64,000 nt of DNA, taken from NCBI RefSeq assembly GCF_016950255.1, contig NZ_JACGFN010000002.1, positions 558,001 to 622,000 on the forward strand. The letters are read 5' to 3'. The notes below the pieces were generated by a model that did no database searches, had not been told where the DNA came from, and saw nothing but the letters and a program-made list of their open reading frames with translations. Of this stretch, positions 13,649-23,624 are shown piece by piece. A program made the position numbers and the translations under genes. How positions within the stretch are numbered: position 1 is the stretch's first letter; each line of letters opens with the position of its first letter. The stretch is from Pectobacterium brasiliense. Its GTDB lineage: Bacteria; Pseudomonadota; Gammaproteobacteria; Enterobacterales; Enterobacteriaceae.

Positions 13649-14809
13649 ATGACAGACAACCCATTACTGGCACTGCGAGAACGCATCAGCGCATTGGATC
13701 TGCAATTAATTGAATTGTTGGCACAAAGACGAGAACTCGCGCTGGACGTTGCCCGCAGCAAATTGCATTCGCATCGCCCAATTCGTGACAAAGAGCGTGA
13801 GCGTGATTTGCTGGACAAACTGACAGTCGCTGGGAAAAAACATCATCTTGATGGTCACTACATTACCCGCTTATTTCAGCTCATCATTGAAGATTCGGTA
13901 CTGACGCAGCAGGCACTCTTACAGCATCACCTCAACCAAACAACGCCACACTCTGCCCGTATTGCGTTTCTCGGTCCGAAAGGCTCTTATTCCCATCTTG
14001 CCGCGCGCCAATATGCCGCACGACACTTCGAGCAATTTGTTGAGTGTGGTTGCCAGAAATTTCAGGACATCTTCAATATGGTGGAAACGGGGCAAGCGGA
14101 CTATGCCGTTCTGCCGATTGAAAACACCAGCTCTGGCTCGATCAACGACGTCTATGACCTGTTACAACACACGGCTTTATCCATCGTCGGCGAATTAACC
14201 AACCCGATAAATCACTGTGTTTTAGTTGCTACCGATACGTCGTTGGAACAGATTGAAACGGTTTACAGCCATCCGCAGCCGTTCCAGCAGTGCAGCCATT
14301 TCATTAATCGTTTTCCACACTGGAAGATTGAATACTGTGAGAGCACAGCCGCAGCGATGGAAAAAGTGGCTGCACTCAACTCACCAAAAGCAGCAGCACT
14401 CGGCAGCGAAGCCGGTGGTCAGCTTTATCAGCTACAGATGCTGGAACACGATCTGGCAAATCAGTCGCAAAACATCACCCGCTTCATTGTATTAGCACGC
14501 AAGCCCATTGATGTGACGGAACAAGTGCCGGCAAAAACCACGCTAATTATGGCAACCGGTCAACAGTCAGGTGCGCTGGTAGAAGCTCTGTTGGTATTGC
14601 GCGATAACGGCATTGTGATGACCAAGCTGGAATCCAGACCGATCAACGGTAACCCGTGGGAAGAGATGTTCTATCTGGATGTACAGGCCAATCTGCGCAG
14701 CGATGCCATGCAGAAAGCGCTGAAAGGATTAGCCCCCATCACCCGCTCGTTAAAAGTGTTAGGCTGCTACCCGAGTGAAAACGTCGTACCCGTGGATGTG
14801 AACGAATAG
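13649..14809 (+). CDS. pheA: bifunctional chorismate mutase/prephenate dehydratase (P-protein)
   Basis: 386 residues, the E. coli length. Residues 1-90 are an AroQ chorismate mutase ([26 protein letters not shown]). About 105-285 is the prephenate dehydratase domain ([18 protein letters not shown], and ITRF near its end). About 295-375 is the ACT domain with the ESRP motif, which binds phenylalanine for feedback inhibition. The enzyme converts chorismate to phenylpyruvate in the cytosol. It is controlled by pheL attenuation. A 14-bp piece of its last codons (gatgtgaacgaata) is repeated just past the stop. Confidence 0.98.
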   Translation: MTDNPLLALRERISALDLQLIELLAQRRELALDVARSKLHSHRPIRDKERERDLLDKLTVAGKKHHLDGHYITRLFQLIIEDSVLTQQALLQHHLNQTTPHSARIAFLGPKGSYSHLAARQYAARHFEQFVECGCQKFQDIFNMVETGQADYAVLPIENTSSGSINDVYDLLQHTALSIVGELTNPINHCVLVATDTSLEQIETVYSHPQPFQQCSHFINRFPHWKIEYCESTAAAMEKVAALNSPKAAALGSEAGGQLYQLQMLEHDLANQSQNITRFIVLARKPIDVTEQVPAKTTLIMATGQQSGALVEALLVLRDNGIVMTKLESRPINGNPWEEMFYLDVQANLRSDAMQKALKGLAPITRSLKVLGCYPSENVVPVDVNE

Positions 14810-14830
14810 TCGATGTGAACGAATAATTGA

Positions 14831-14864
14831 AAAAGCCATCCTGGTATCCCCCGGATGGCTTCTT
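14831..14864. terminator. bidirectional terminator between pheA and tyrA
   Basis: The 9-bp stem aagccatcc / ggatggctt has an A-run before it, giving a T-run on the minus strand, and a poorer TTCTT after it on the plus strand. It lies between convergent pheA and tyrA and suits tyrA better. Confidence 0.75.
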
Positions 14865-14890
14865 AAACACAGCCAAGATAGTAAACGTAC

Positions 14891-16012
14891 TTATTGACGA
14901 ATATCGTTTGCCTGACGCAAAAGCACACGGCTCTCCGCCTGAAAACGTTTGGCATAGTCGCCAAACCAGTGTTCGACCTTCTTGAAGCTGTTGATAAATT
15001 CTGCCTTATCCGTCTGCTCCAGTAGCTCAATCGCCTCGCCAAAACGTTTGTAGTAACGCTTAATCAACGCCAGATTATCCTCTGAAGACATAATGATGTC
15101 GGCATACAGCTGCGGATCCTGCGCAAACAGCCGTCCAACCATGATCAATTCCAGACGATAGATTGGCGATGACAGCGCTAATAGCTGTTCAAGCTGTACA
15201 TTCTCTTCCGCTAAATGCAGACCATAGGCAAATGTCGCGAAGTGACGCAGCGCCTGAATGAACATCATGTTCTGATCGTGTTCGACCGCGCTGATACGAT
15301 GCAGACGCGCGCCCCACACCTGAATCTGTTCCAGTAGCCACTGGTAGGCTTCTGGCTGCCGACCGTCACAATAGACGACAACCTGCTTGGCAAGGCTACC
15401 GCTATCTGGCCCGAACATAGGATGCAGACCAAGTACCGGACCACTATGCGCCGCCAGCATCGCCTGAAGCGGGCCATTTTTTACCGATGCCAAATCAACC
15501 AAGATACAGTCATCCGGCAAAGCAGGCAGACGGGCAATCACCTGTTCAGTCACGTGAATCGGCACGCTAACAATCACCATGCCGGCATCAGACAGCAGTT
15601 CATCCGCGCGCGGCCAGTCATCTTGCTCCAGGATCCTCACCTGATAGCCCGACAGCGTCAGCATTTTCTCAAACAGATTACCCATTTGCCCGCGGCCACC
15701 GATGATAACAACGGGACGCAACTGCGGGCACAGCGTTTTAAAGCCTTTGTCGTTTTCACTGGTGTAGGATTCGCGCATGGTACGCCGCAGGATATCCTCA
15801 ATAAGATCCGGCGGAACGCCCATCGACTCAGCCTCTTTACGACGTGAGCTGAGCATGGCCGCTTCACGATCGGGCGCATAGATGGGCAAACCATGGCGGC
15901 TTTTCACCTCACCCACTTCCGCCACTAAACGCAACCGACGTGATAACAGCGCGACAAGCTCCTTATCTACCTCATCTATCTGATCACGCAATACGGTCAG
16001 TTCAGCTACCAT
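14891..16012 (-). CDS. tyrA: bifunctional chorismate mutase/prephenate dehydrogenase (T-protein)
   Basis: 373 residues, as in E. coli. Residues 1-90 are the AroQ chorismate mutase ([20 protein letters not shown]). The rest is the NAD-binding prephenate dehydrogenase, with Rossmann motif [10 protein letters not shown] near residue 103 and the conserved block [17 protein letters not shown]. It makes 4-hydroxyphenylpyruvate for tyrosine synthesis and is tyrosine-inhibited. It follows aroF by 6 bp on the same strand, and its Shine-Dalgarno GGAG overlaps the aroF end, so the two are co-translated from one aroF-tyrA transcript. Confidence 0.98.
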   Translation of the reverse strand: MVAELTVLRDQIDEVDKELVALLSRRLRLVAEVGEVKSRHGLPIYAPDREAAMLSSRRKEAESMGVPPDLIEDILRRTMRESYTSENDKGFKTLCPQLRPVVIIGGRGQMGNLFEKMLTLSGYQVRILEQDDWPRADELLSDAGMVIVSVPIHVTEQVIARLPALPDDCILVDLASVKNGPLQAMLAAHSGPVLGLHPMFGPDSGSLAKQVVVYCDGRQPEAYQWLLEQIQVWGARLHRISAVEHDQNMMFIQALRHFATFAYGLHLAEENVQLEQLLALSSPIYRLELIMVGRLFAQDPQLYADIIMSSEDNLALIKRYYKRFGEAIELLEQTDKAEFINSFKKVEHWFGDYAKRFQAESRVLLRQANDIRQ

Positions 16013-16018
16013 ATTTTG

Positions 16019-17092
16019 TTACTCTCCTGAATGTTTCACTCGTGCAGCGCTCAGCTCTTGATGAACGGAACGCAGCAACGTCTCTGTGCTTTCCCAACTG
16101 ATACAGGCATCCGTGACTGATACACCGTAGCGCATATCTGAACGCGGCTGTTCTGAAGACTGGCTCCCCTCGTTAAGGTGGCTTTCCAGCATCAAACCTA
16201 TAATAGAACGATTTCCCGCCTTGATTTGTTCAATCGCAGATTCAACAACAAGTGGCTGACGGCGGTAGTCTTTATTCGAATTACCGTGACTACAATCTAT
16301 CATCAGCGCAGGTCTCAGTCCCGCTTCCTGCATCTGTTTTTCACATTCGGCGACATCCTGCGCACTGTAGTTGGGTTTTTTACCGCCGCGCAGAATCACA
16401 TGACCATCAATGTTCCCTTGCGTTTGCAGCAGACAGACCTGACCCGTTTGATTGATACCCACAAAGCGATGCGGCATTGCAGCGGCTCTCATCGCGTTGA
16501 TCGCCGTTCCCAGACTGCCATCCGTACCGTTTTTGAACCCAACAGGCATCGACAGGCCGGAAGCCATCTCACGGTGCGTTTGTGATTCTGTTGTACGTGC
16601 ACCGATAGCCGACCAGCTGAATAAATCGCCCAGGTACTGCGGGCTGTTCGGATCAAGCGCCTCGGTCGCCAGCGGCAGTCCCATATTCACCAGTTCCAAC
16701 AGCAACTCACGCGCAATGTGCAGCCCTGCTTCCACATCAAATGACCCATCCATAAACGGATCGTTGATAAGCCCTTTCCAGCCTACGGTGGTACGCGGTT
16801 TTTCAAAATAAACACGCATCACAATGTAGAGGCTATCGCTTAATTCAGCGGCAAGTGACTGCAGGCGGCGCGCGTATTCCAACGCGGCATCCGTGTCATG
16901 AATCGAGCAAGGCCCGCAGACGATCAGCAACCGATCGTCACGACCATGAATGATATCCGCAATGGTCGCTCTCGCTTGCGCAATATCGCGCTGCTCTGCG
17001 TCGTTAAGCGGAAACTTGGCTTTTAATTCATCGGGAGTAATTAAAACCTGCTCTGCACTGATATTAATATTGTTAAGTGAATCTTTTTGCAT
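16019..17092 (-). CDS. aroF: DAHP synthase, tyrosine-sensitive (AroF)
   Basis: 357 residues (E. coli AroF 356). A class I 3-deoxy-7-phosphoheptulonate synthase: VCGPCSIHD, MRVYFEKPRTTVGWKG, SGLSMPVGFKNGTDG, ILRGGKKPNY and IDCSHGNSNKD are all present, including metal-binding Cys and His residues. It condenses PEP with erythrose-4-phosphate, the first step of the shikimate pathway. The operon with tyrA indicates the tyrosine-sensitive paralogue rather than AroG or AroH. TyrR-like half-sites lie upstream (17160-17231). Confidence 0.96.
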   Translation of the reverse strand: MQKDSLNNINISAEQVLITPDELKAKFPLNDAEQRDIAQARATIADIIHGRDDRLLIVCGPCSIHDTDAALEYARRLQSLAAELSDSLYIVMRVYFEKPRTTVGWKGLINDPFMDGSFDVEAGLHIARELLLELVNMGLPLATEALDPNSPQYLGDLFSWSAIGARTTESQTHREMASGLSMPVGFKNGTDGSLGTAINAMRAAAMPHRFVGINQTGQVCLLQTQGNIDGHVILRGGKKPNYSAQDVAECEKQMQEAGLRPALMIDCSHGNSNKDYRRQPLVVESAIEQIKAGNRSIIGLMLESHLNEGSQSSEQPRSDMRYGVSVTDACISWESTETLLRSVHQELSAARVKHSGE

Positions 17093-17159
17093 GATCCCAT
17101 TCCTGAAAAGTTCGGTATATTCGCGATCGTCTGTAAAGACTACTGTCTGTACAACCTGC

Positions 17160-17231
17160 CTACGCGTGATGTTTACACCATAACACGAACCGTAAAGATT
17201 TCAATCCACTTAGTGTAAATAAAAAATTACC
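17160..17231 (-). promoter_or_regulatory. possible TyrR sites upstream of aroF
   Basis: TGTAAA-N6-ATTACC (17214-17231) matches the TyrR box TGTAAA-N6-TTTACA at 10 of 12 fixed positions. A second half-site GTTTACA occurs near 17171. E. coli aroF carries several TyrR boxes. The matches here are partial, so this is a weak call. Confidence 0.35.
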
Positions 17232-17341
17232 ACCCTAAATATTGCCACAAAAACGATATCTGTCGGCTCTATCACTTCACGATGTAACCATGCTAATCCC
17301 AGACGTGAATAGTGATAGAATCAGGCCAACAAGGGGGAAGG

Positions 17342-18058
17342 ATGCTGAAAGCCATAATCATCGATGACGAACAGCTGGCACGTGAAGAGCTCAGCCTGCT
17401 ACTGGAAAACGAGTCTGATATCACTATCATTGCACAGTGCAGTAATGCGCTGGAGGCGATACCCGCTATCCATCGGCTGCAACCCGATGTGATTTTTCTG
17501 GATATACAAATGCCAAAGATCAGCGGATTAGAGCTGGTCGCCATGTTGGATCCAGAAAATATGCCTTATGTCGTCTTCGTGACAGCCTATGATGAGTACG
17601 CGGTGAGGGCATTTGAAGAACATGCTTTTGACTATTTACTTAAACCGCTGGATGCACAGCGACTCAGTAAAACGCTAAATCGTTTACGTCGCGGCGTTAG
17701 TGTAAATAAAAACGTACAGATAATTTCAGAGCCCTTACTCCGCCATATTCCCTGTAACGGACACAATCGTATTTTTTTGCTCAAGATTGAGGAAGTCGAG
17801 TATCTTTGTTCAGAACTCAGCGGCGTGCACGTCGTGGGCGTCAGCCAGTCTGGCTATACCCAACTTTCACTGAAAACGCTGGAAGAGAAAACGCCCTTCG
17901 TCCGTTGCCATCGTCAATATATGGTTAATACGGAACAGCTGAAAGAAATCCAGTTAATGGAAAACGGCGCAGCAGAAGTATTGACGCATACGGGAAAACA
18001 CATCCCCGTCAGTCGCCGCTATCTCAAATTACTGAAAGAAAAATTAGGCATCGCCTGA
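17342..18058 (+). CDS. LytTR-family response regulator, BtsR (YehT)-like
   Basis: 238 residues from ATG 17342, which has a strong GGGGGAAGG site just upstream; an ORF start ten codons earlier lacks one. Residues 1-120 are a receiver domain with acidic pocket IIDDE, phospho-acceptor Asp in FLDIQMP, Thr in FVTAYDEY and Lys in LLKPLD. About 140-238 is a LytTR DNA-binding domain (VRCHRQYMVN, PVSRRYLKLLKEKLG). The sequence resembles E. coli BtsR/YehT throughout, for example AFEEHAFDYLLKP. No histidine kinase is adjacent, although btsR normally follows btsS. It lies between aroF and yfiL, which are neighbours in E. coli. Confidence 0.85.
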   Translation: MLKAIIIDDEQLAREELSLLLENESDITIIAQCSNALEAIPAIHRLQPDVIFLDIQMPKISGLELVAMLDPENMPYVVFVTAYDEYAVRAFEEHAFDYLLKPLDAQRLSKTLNRLRRGVSVNKNVQIISEPLLRHIPCNGHNRIFLLKIEEVEYLCSELSGVHVVGVSQSGYTQLSLKTLEEKTPFVRCHRQYMVNTEQLKEIQLMENGAAEVLTHTGKHIPVSRRYLKLLKEKLGIA

Positions 18059-18104
18059 TGCGGTGCTTCTTCAGGCCAATGGCCGCAACCTTGAAGGTTT
18101 GATG

Positions 18105-18452
18105 ATGAAATACAGTTATATCTTGGCTGTAGTTCTTTTAATGACAGCATGCCAAAGCAACGTCCCGTCGCTGACCGCTAAAAGTGAGTCGGGCTTCTGG
18201 TACGAAACAGGTTATCAAGATGCAATCTCTGGCATGGTCGTAAAGGACGATAGCACTTTGCAAGAATGGTTTGGTAATCCTCAAGTTGATCGTGAAACCT
18301 ACCTACGTGGCTATCAGGCCGGACAGTCGGCTTTTTGCGGTACAGATAACATGGAAGAATGGGGAAAAGCTGGGAAAAATTTTCCCGCCAGCTGCGATGG
18401 CGTGGAGAACGCGGAGATACTGCGAACTCGCTGGCAACAGAGCCTGCCTTAA
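18105..18452 (+). CDS. yfiL: YfiL-like lipoprotein (DUF2799 family)
   Basis: 115 residues from ATG 18105; GAAGG lies 7 bases upstream, and an overlapping ATG at 18102 is the alternative. The N-terminus MKYSYILAVVLLMTAC is a lipoprotein signal with lipobox MTAC. The body contains WYETGYQDAISGMVVKDD, TYLRGYQAGQSAFC and NFPASCDGVENA, matching remembered E. coli YfiL (GMEDAISG, YLKGY, FPASCNNVENA). Function is unknown. E. coli yfiL heads the yfiLRNB region next to aroF; only yfiL is kept here. Confidence 0.75.
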   Translation: MKYSYILAVVLLMTACQSNVPSLTAKSESGFWYETGYQDAISGMVVKDDSTLQEWFGNPQVDRETYLRGYQAGQSAFCGTDNMEEWGKAGKNFPASCDGVENAEILRTRWQQSLP

Positions 18453-18714
18453 CATCCTCCCGAAGATAAACGATGGCCCATACTCATCAGCAAGTTAGCT
18501 GGCAAAACGCTATGGTTCATCGCATCTGGTAACAATTCCACTCACTTTTGTACTCGCACAGAAATACGTCAGACATACCTCCCCTCTATCATCGCTCACA
18601 TTAAATAATCACATTAGGTTATTAACAACCTGATACTGAGATAACGAAAATTCATATCTCACTGATAGTTAAATCTATTATTTATGATAGCGATTGATAT
18701 TATGGAGTGCTCAT

Positions 18715-19653
18715 ATGTCCGATTCAAGCAAGCCTCATAACCCGTCTCTAAATAACAGTTCAAGACTCTTATCACACGCTACCCCATCACAGGAAAGCCA
18801 TGATGAACGAGTCGCTGCGGTAAAGAACAAAATTATCGAGTCCGGCGACCATCCCAGCATTTCAGTAGAGGAACAACTCGCACTTCTGGACGATTTCTCC
18901 CACCTTGAGCTAGGCCAGTTTTTACTAAAACATCACGGGTTAAATGCGTACTGGACGCATAATGTGATAGCACATCAGCCAGCTCACTATGTTAATCCCC
19001 TCGAAGAAATCATCTACACACAGCTACCCAGCGTTTTGGCAACACGTGAACGATTTGGTATTTTCCAACGCCTGCTTCAAGAACTCTTACGCCCCGACGC
19101 TATCATGGTATCTGTCCCCTGCGGGATCATGGCTGACTTATTGCTGTTGGACTATACGCGGCACCGAGATGTGAAATTAATCGGGATCGATCTAGATAGA
19201 CAGGCGCTGGAAGAAGCTTACAAACTTGCCAGTCAACAAGGGCTGGAAAATAAGATATCGCTGGTGCTTGCTGATGCCTGGACAATTGATTTGGCAGCAC
19301 AAGCAGATGTGATTACCAGCAACGGACTCAATGTCTATGAACAAGATGATGACAAAGTTACTGAGCTTTACCGTGTGTTCTACTCTGGGCTGAAACCTGG
19401 AGGTACGCTGATAACCAGCTTTATGACCCCTCCTCCTACGCTGTCGCAAGATTCGCCATGGATAAATACCGATCCAAAATTGCTAGCCCTCCAATATGTC
19501 CTTTTCTCACGCATTATTGGAGCAACATGGACGGCGTTTCGTACGCACAAGAAAACACAGTCACAGCTAGAGCAGGCAGGGTTTACAGATATTCAGTTCA
19601 TTAACGATCATATGCATATGTACCCAACGGTCATCGCGAATAAGCCGTTCTGA
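18715..19653 (+). CDS. class I SAM-dependent methyltransferase, substrate unknown
   Basis: 312 residues from ATG 18715, with GGAG 7 bases upstream; an earlier in-frame start has no site. The first 70 residues look like a separate helical region (EEQLALLDDFSHLELGQFLL). The Rossmann-type methyltransferase core follows: motif I VPCGIMADLLLLD, acidic residue after strand 2 in GIDLD, ADAW after strand 3, then SNGLNVYE and GLKPGGTLITSF. The glycine pattern of motif I is reduced (PCG instead of GxGxG). No substrate can be named. It occupies the place of E. coli yfiRNB between yfiL and rplS, with its own terminator at 19804. Confidence 0.75.
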   Translation: MSDSSKPHNPSLNNSSRLLSHATPSQESHDERVAAVKNKIIESGDHPSISVEEQLALLDDFSHLELGQFLLKHHGLNAYWTHNVIAHQPAHYVNPLEEIIYTQLPSVLATRERFGIFQRLLQELLRPDAIMVSVPCGIMADLLLLDYTRHRDVKLIGIDLDRQALEEAYKLASQQGLENKISLVLADAWTIDLAAQADVITSNGLNVYEQDDDKVTELYRVFYSGLKPGGTLITSFMTPPPTLSQDSPWINTDPKLLALQYVLFSRIIGATWTAFRTHKKTQSQLEQAGFTDIQFINDHMHMYPTVIANKPF

Positions 19654-19803
19654 ACAGGATAAAAGTGGTATCAACACGATATTTTGATCGCCGTAACCGA
19701 TCAATATTGAAAAATTGATCTGTATAAACGTTTATAAAATAACCACGCCTAATGTCATCATGGTACTGAAATTCAAAAAATAATGATGGCACCAGGGAAA
19801 GCT

Positions 19804-19829
19804 AAGCCCACCAAAATGGTGGGCTTTTT
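19804..19829 (+). terminator. terminator of the methyltransferase gene
   Basis: The perfect 10-bp stem aagcccacca / tggtgggctt with an AAA loop is followed by a T-run. Confidence 0.85.
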
Positions 19830-19844
19830 ACTGTCATCAGGCAT

Positions 19845-19879
19845 AAAAAAAGGGGTTTAGCCTTTGGCTAAACCCCTTA
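19845..19879 (-). terminator. terminator of the rpsP-rimM-trmD-rplS operon
   Basis: The perfect 13-bp stem aaggggtttagcc / ggctaaacccctt with a 3-base loop is followed by a run of seven T on the minus strand. Confidence 0.92.
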
Positions 19880-19915
19880 TAAATAACAACTTTCGGATGT
19901 TGCGAAAGCGCTATC

Positions 19916-20278
<363 letters not shown>

Positions 20279-20325
20279 CTAGGTAAACTGATAGTTGGGT
20301 TCGCACGGTAAACCAGCGTAACCAC

Positions 20326-21081
20326 CTAATACTCTTGTTGCTCAGACTGATATTCACGTTGGAACTCAGCCAGCAACCTTGTTTGCTCGTCAGTCAGAGC
20401 TAGGCTTTTCAGAAGTTCAGGTCTTCTAAGCCAGGTTCGGCCCAGCGACTGCTTCAATCGCCAGCGGCGTATCTCAGCATGGTTACCAGACAGTAACACT
20501 GCCGGAACTTCCATGCCTTCCAGTATTTCAGGGCGAGTGAAATGAGGACAGTCCAGCAATCCATCAGCAAAAGAATCTTCTTCTGCTGAAGCCTGATGCC
20601 CCAGAACGCCCGGTATAAAACGGGCAACGGAGTCAATCAAAGTCATCGCTGGCAGTTCCCCACCGCTGAGTACGTAATCACCGATCGACCATTCTTCATC
20701 GATTTCGGTTTTAATTACGCGCTCATCAATCCCTTCGTACCGTCCACAGACCAAAATCATCTTCTGGTTCGTAGCGAGTTGATGTACGCCTTGCTGATCT
20801 AATTTACGGCCCTGAGGTGATAAATAAATCACTTTCGCGCCTTCGCCTGCCGCTGCTTTTGCTGCGTGGATCGCATCCCGTAAAGGTTGCACCATCATCA
20901 GCATTCCGGGGCCGCCGCCATAAGGCCGATCGTCCACGGTGCGATGCCGATCGTAAGTGAAATCGCGAGGACTCCAATACTGTACGTTCAGCAGGCCATT
21001 TTTAACTGCCCGGCCAGTGACTCCGTAATCAGTAATTGCCCGGAACATCTCTGGAAACAGGCTAATCACCCCAATCCACAT
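20326..21081 (-). CDS. trmD: tRNA (guanine-N1-)-methyltransferase TrmD
   Basis: 251 residues from the ATG at 21081 ([20 protein letters not shown], the conserved N-terminus); the open frame extends 19 codons further but lacks similarity there. The SPOUT knot motifs are present: [14 protein letters not shown] and [15 protein letters not shown]. TrmD methylates G37 of tRNAs reading CNN codons and prevents +1 frameshifting. It lies 38 bp after rimM and 62 bp before rplS. Confidence 0.97.
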   Translation of the reverse strand: MWIGVISLFPEMFRAITDYGVTGRAVKNGLLNVQYWSPRDFTYDRHRTVDDRPYGGGPGMLMMVQPLRDAIHAAKAAAGEGAKVIYLSPQGRKLDQQGVHQLATNQKMILVCGRYEGIDERVIKTEIDEEWSIGDYVLSGGELPAMTLIDSVARFIPGVLGHQASAEEDSFADGLLDCPHFTRPEILEGMEVPAVLLSGNHAEIRRWRLKQSLGRTWLRRPELLKSLALTDEQTRLLAEFQREYQSEQQEY

Positions 21082-21119
21082 AGTCTCGTTCCGCTGGGTA
21101 CTACTGGTCGATTCAGAGT

Positions 21120-21668
21120 TCAAAAACCAGGATCCCAATCTACTTCAACAGTTTGAGCAGAAAGGTCGACGCGCTTAACAACCTGTTCGGTGAGGAACGG
21201 AACCAGCCGTTCCTTGACTCCGAAGGCATCTTTCAGGTTGGCCTTTATTACCATCACATCGTTCGAGCCGGTTTCCATCATGTCGATGATTTTACCTAAC
21301 TCATAACCGGTTACGGTCACGACCTGACAGCCAATAAGATCCTTCCAATAATAATCACCTTCGCCCAGATCGGGCAGTTGTGACGAATCTACGACAATTT
21401 CACAATTGGTCAGTAAATTAGCCGCATCACGGTCATCAGCACCTTTCACTTTGATGATCAGATCCTGATTGTGATACTTCCAGCCTTCAATCTCGACAAG
21501 CTGCCAACCGCTTTTGCTCTGGATGAACCAAGGTTGATAATCAAAAATGCTCTCGGCATCTTCGGTGGATGAAAACACTCTGAGCCAACCTCGGATGCCA
21601 TATGCCGACCCTATCTTCCCCATCACAATCGGGTTAACAGGAGGTTTTGGGCTGAGTTGATTGCTCAT
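21120..21668 (-). CDS. rimM: ribosome maturation factor RimM
   Basis: 182 residues (E. coli 182) from ATG 21668. The N-terminal RimM barrel ([20 protein letters not shown]) is followed by the PRC-like barrel ([32 protein letters not shown]) and the conserved end VEVDWDPGF. RimM binds S19 and assists assembly of the 30S head. It lies 18 bp after rpsP. Confidence 0.97.
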   Translation of the reverse strand: MSNQLSPKPPVNPIVMGKIGSAYGIRGWLRVFSSTEDAESIFDYQPWFIQSKSGWQLVEIEGWKYHNQDLIIKVKGADDRDAANLLTNCEIVVDSSQLPDLGEGDYYWKDLIGCQVVTVTGYELGKIIDMMETGSNDVMVIKANLKDAFGVKERLVPFLTEQVVKRVDLSAQTVEVDWDPGF

Positions 21669-21686
21669 TATCACCACCGCAACAGG

Positions 21687-21935
21687 TTATGCTGCTTTTT
21701 TAGCATCTTTGATCAGCGAAGATACGCGATCAGACACAGTTGCACCCAGACCCAGCCAATGCTCGATACGGTCCAGATCCAGACGCAGGGCTTCTGCTTG
21801 ACCAGATGCGATTGGGTTGAAGAAACCTACGCGCTCGATGAAACGACCATCACGCGCATTGCGGCTATCGGTCACGACTACTTGATAGAAGGGGCGTTTT
21901 TTCGCGCCGCCACGTGCCAAACGAATTGTTACCAT
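21687..21935 (-). CDS. rpsP: 30S ribosomal protein S16
   Basis: 82 residues, starting [20 protein letters not shown], typical of S16. Also conserved are [12 protein letters not shown] and [17 protein letters not shown]. It is first in the operon. A GC-rich hairpin in its leader (arms ctgggc 21962-21967 and gcccag 21984-21989) may be part of the 5' untranslated region or the end of the ffh transcript. Confidence 0.97.
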   Translation of the reverse strand: MVTIRLARGGAKKRPFYQVVVTDSRNARDGRFIERVGFFNPIASGQAEALRLDLDRIEHWLGLGATVSDRVSSLIKDAKKAA

Positions 21936-22092
21936 AACATCCTCTTTAGTGAATAAAACAACTGGGCCCCATCGAGGAACGGAGCCCAGTATGTCATATA
22001 AAAAGCCCGAAAATTTTACTCATTTTGGCGCAAAAAGCAATCTAAAGCTTATAATCACGCCAAGAGTTTCTCTACACCATCGATTTCGGTGA

Positions 22093-23454
22093 TTAACGCC
22101 CTGGGAATCCCGGTGGCATCATCCCTTTCATACCGCGCATCATTTTCGCCAGACCGCCGTTTTTCATCTTCTTCATCATTCGTTGCATATCATCGAACTG
22201 TTTCAGAAGACGGTTCACGTCCTGTACCTGCATGCCGGAACCCTGCGCGATACGACGTTTACGCGATCCTTTAATAATCTCAGGTTTGGCACGTTCCTGA
22301 CGCGTCATCGAATTAATGATCGCCTCCATACGCACCAGCACCTTGTCATCCATTTGCGACTTAACATTGTCAGGCAGTTGGCCCATGCCCGGCATCTTGC
22401 TCATCATGCTCGCCATGCCGCCCATGTTGCGCATCTGCTTGAGCTGATCCAGGAAGTCGGTCAAATCGAACCCATCGCCCTTCTTCAGCTTATTAGCAAG
22501 CTTTTCTGCCTGTGTACGATCGACCTTGCTTTCAATATCTTCAATCAGTGAAAGCACATCGCCCATACCGAGAATTCGCGAGGCAACGCGCTCAGGGTAG
22601 AACGGCTCCAGCGCTTCGGTTTTTTCGCCGACGCCGAGGAATTTAATTGGCTTGCCAGTAATATGGCGGATAGACAACGCCGCACCGCCACGAGCATCAC
22701 CATCAATTTTAGTGAGGATCACACCGGTCAGCGGCAGCGCTTCATTAAAGGCTTTCGCCGTATTCGCCGCATCCTGCCCCGTCATGGCATCAACCACAAA
22801 CAGCGTTTCAACCGGCTTAATCGCCGCGTGAACCTGCTTGATTTCGTCCATCATCGCGTCGTCAACGTGGAGACGACCCGCGGTATCGACTAACAAGACA
22901 TCATAGAACTTCAGCTTAGCGTGCTGTAACGCACGTTCTACGATAGCAAGCGGCTTTTCCTGCACGTCTGACGGGAAGAAATCGACGCCCACCTGCTCTG
23001 CCAATGTTTCCAACTGTTTAATCGCCGCAGGGCGATAAACGTCAGCTGAAACCACCAGCACTTTTTTCTTCTGCTTTTCGCGCAGGAATTTACCCAGCTT
23101 GCCTACGCTGGTCGTTTTACCCGCACCTTGCAGACCCGCCATCAGAACAACAGCAGGTGGTTGCGCGGCAAGATTCAACTCGGCGTTGATTTCCCCCATT
23201 GCGCTAACGAGTTCATTCTTAACAATCTTGACGAACTCTTGGCCCGGCGTCAGACTTTTATTGACTTCATGTCCGACAGCGCGCTCTTTCACGCGATTGA
23301 TAAAATCACGCACCACAGGTAACGCAACGTCGGCTTCCAGCAATGCCATACGCACTTCACGCAGCGTTTCTTTTATGTTGTCTTCAGTCAACCGCCCGCG
23401 GCCGCTGATATTGCGCAATGTGCGCGAGAGTCGATCGGTTAAATTTTCAAACAT
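22093..23454 (-). CDS. ffh: signal recognition particle protein Ffh
   Basis: 453 residues (E. coli 453). The N domain (MFENLTDRLSRTLRNISG) leads into the G domain with P-loop GLQGAGKTTSVGKL, DTAGRL and TKIDGDARGG. The methionine-rich M domain has MRNMGGMASMMSKMPGMGQL and MKGMMPPGFPGR. Ffh binds 4.5S RNA and signal sequences and delivers ribosomes to FtsY for membrane insertion. It is divergent from ypjD and precedes the rpsP operon on the same strand. Confidence 0.98.
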   Translation of the reverse strand: MFENLTDRLSRTLRNISGRGRLTEDNIKETLREVRMALLEADVALPVVRDFINRVKERAVGHEVNKSLTPGQEFVKIVKNELVSAMGEINAELNLAAQPPAVVLMAGLQGAGKTTSVGKLGKFLREKQKKKVLVVSADVYRPAAIKQLETLAEQVGVDFFPSDVQEKPLAIVERALQHAKLKFYDVLLVDTAGRLHVDDAMMDEIKQVHAAIKPVETLFVVDAMTGQDAANTAKAFNEALPLTGVILTKIDGDARGGAALSIRHITGKPIKFLGVGEKTEALEPFYPERVASRILGMGDVLSLIEDIESKVDRTQAEKLANKLKKGDGFDLTDFLDQLKQMRNMGGMASMMSKMPGMGQLPDNVKSQMDDKVLVRMEAIINSMTRQERAKPEIIKGSRKRRIAQGSGMQVQDVNRLLKQFDDMQRMMKKMKNGGLAKMMRGMKGMMPPGFPGR

Positions 23455-23624
23455 ATCTCATGCTCAACGTAAGACAGGCCGCCAGCGCGACACGAATGGA
23501 AGAGATTATACACAAAAGCGGGAACGATCTCAGCGCTGCTGACGGAGAACTGTTGGTGCCCGCGGCGACTAACGCTATACTGATTCTTCATTTTACCTAG
23601 TTGATATTTAATAACCTAATTTGT

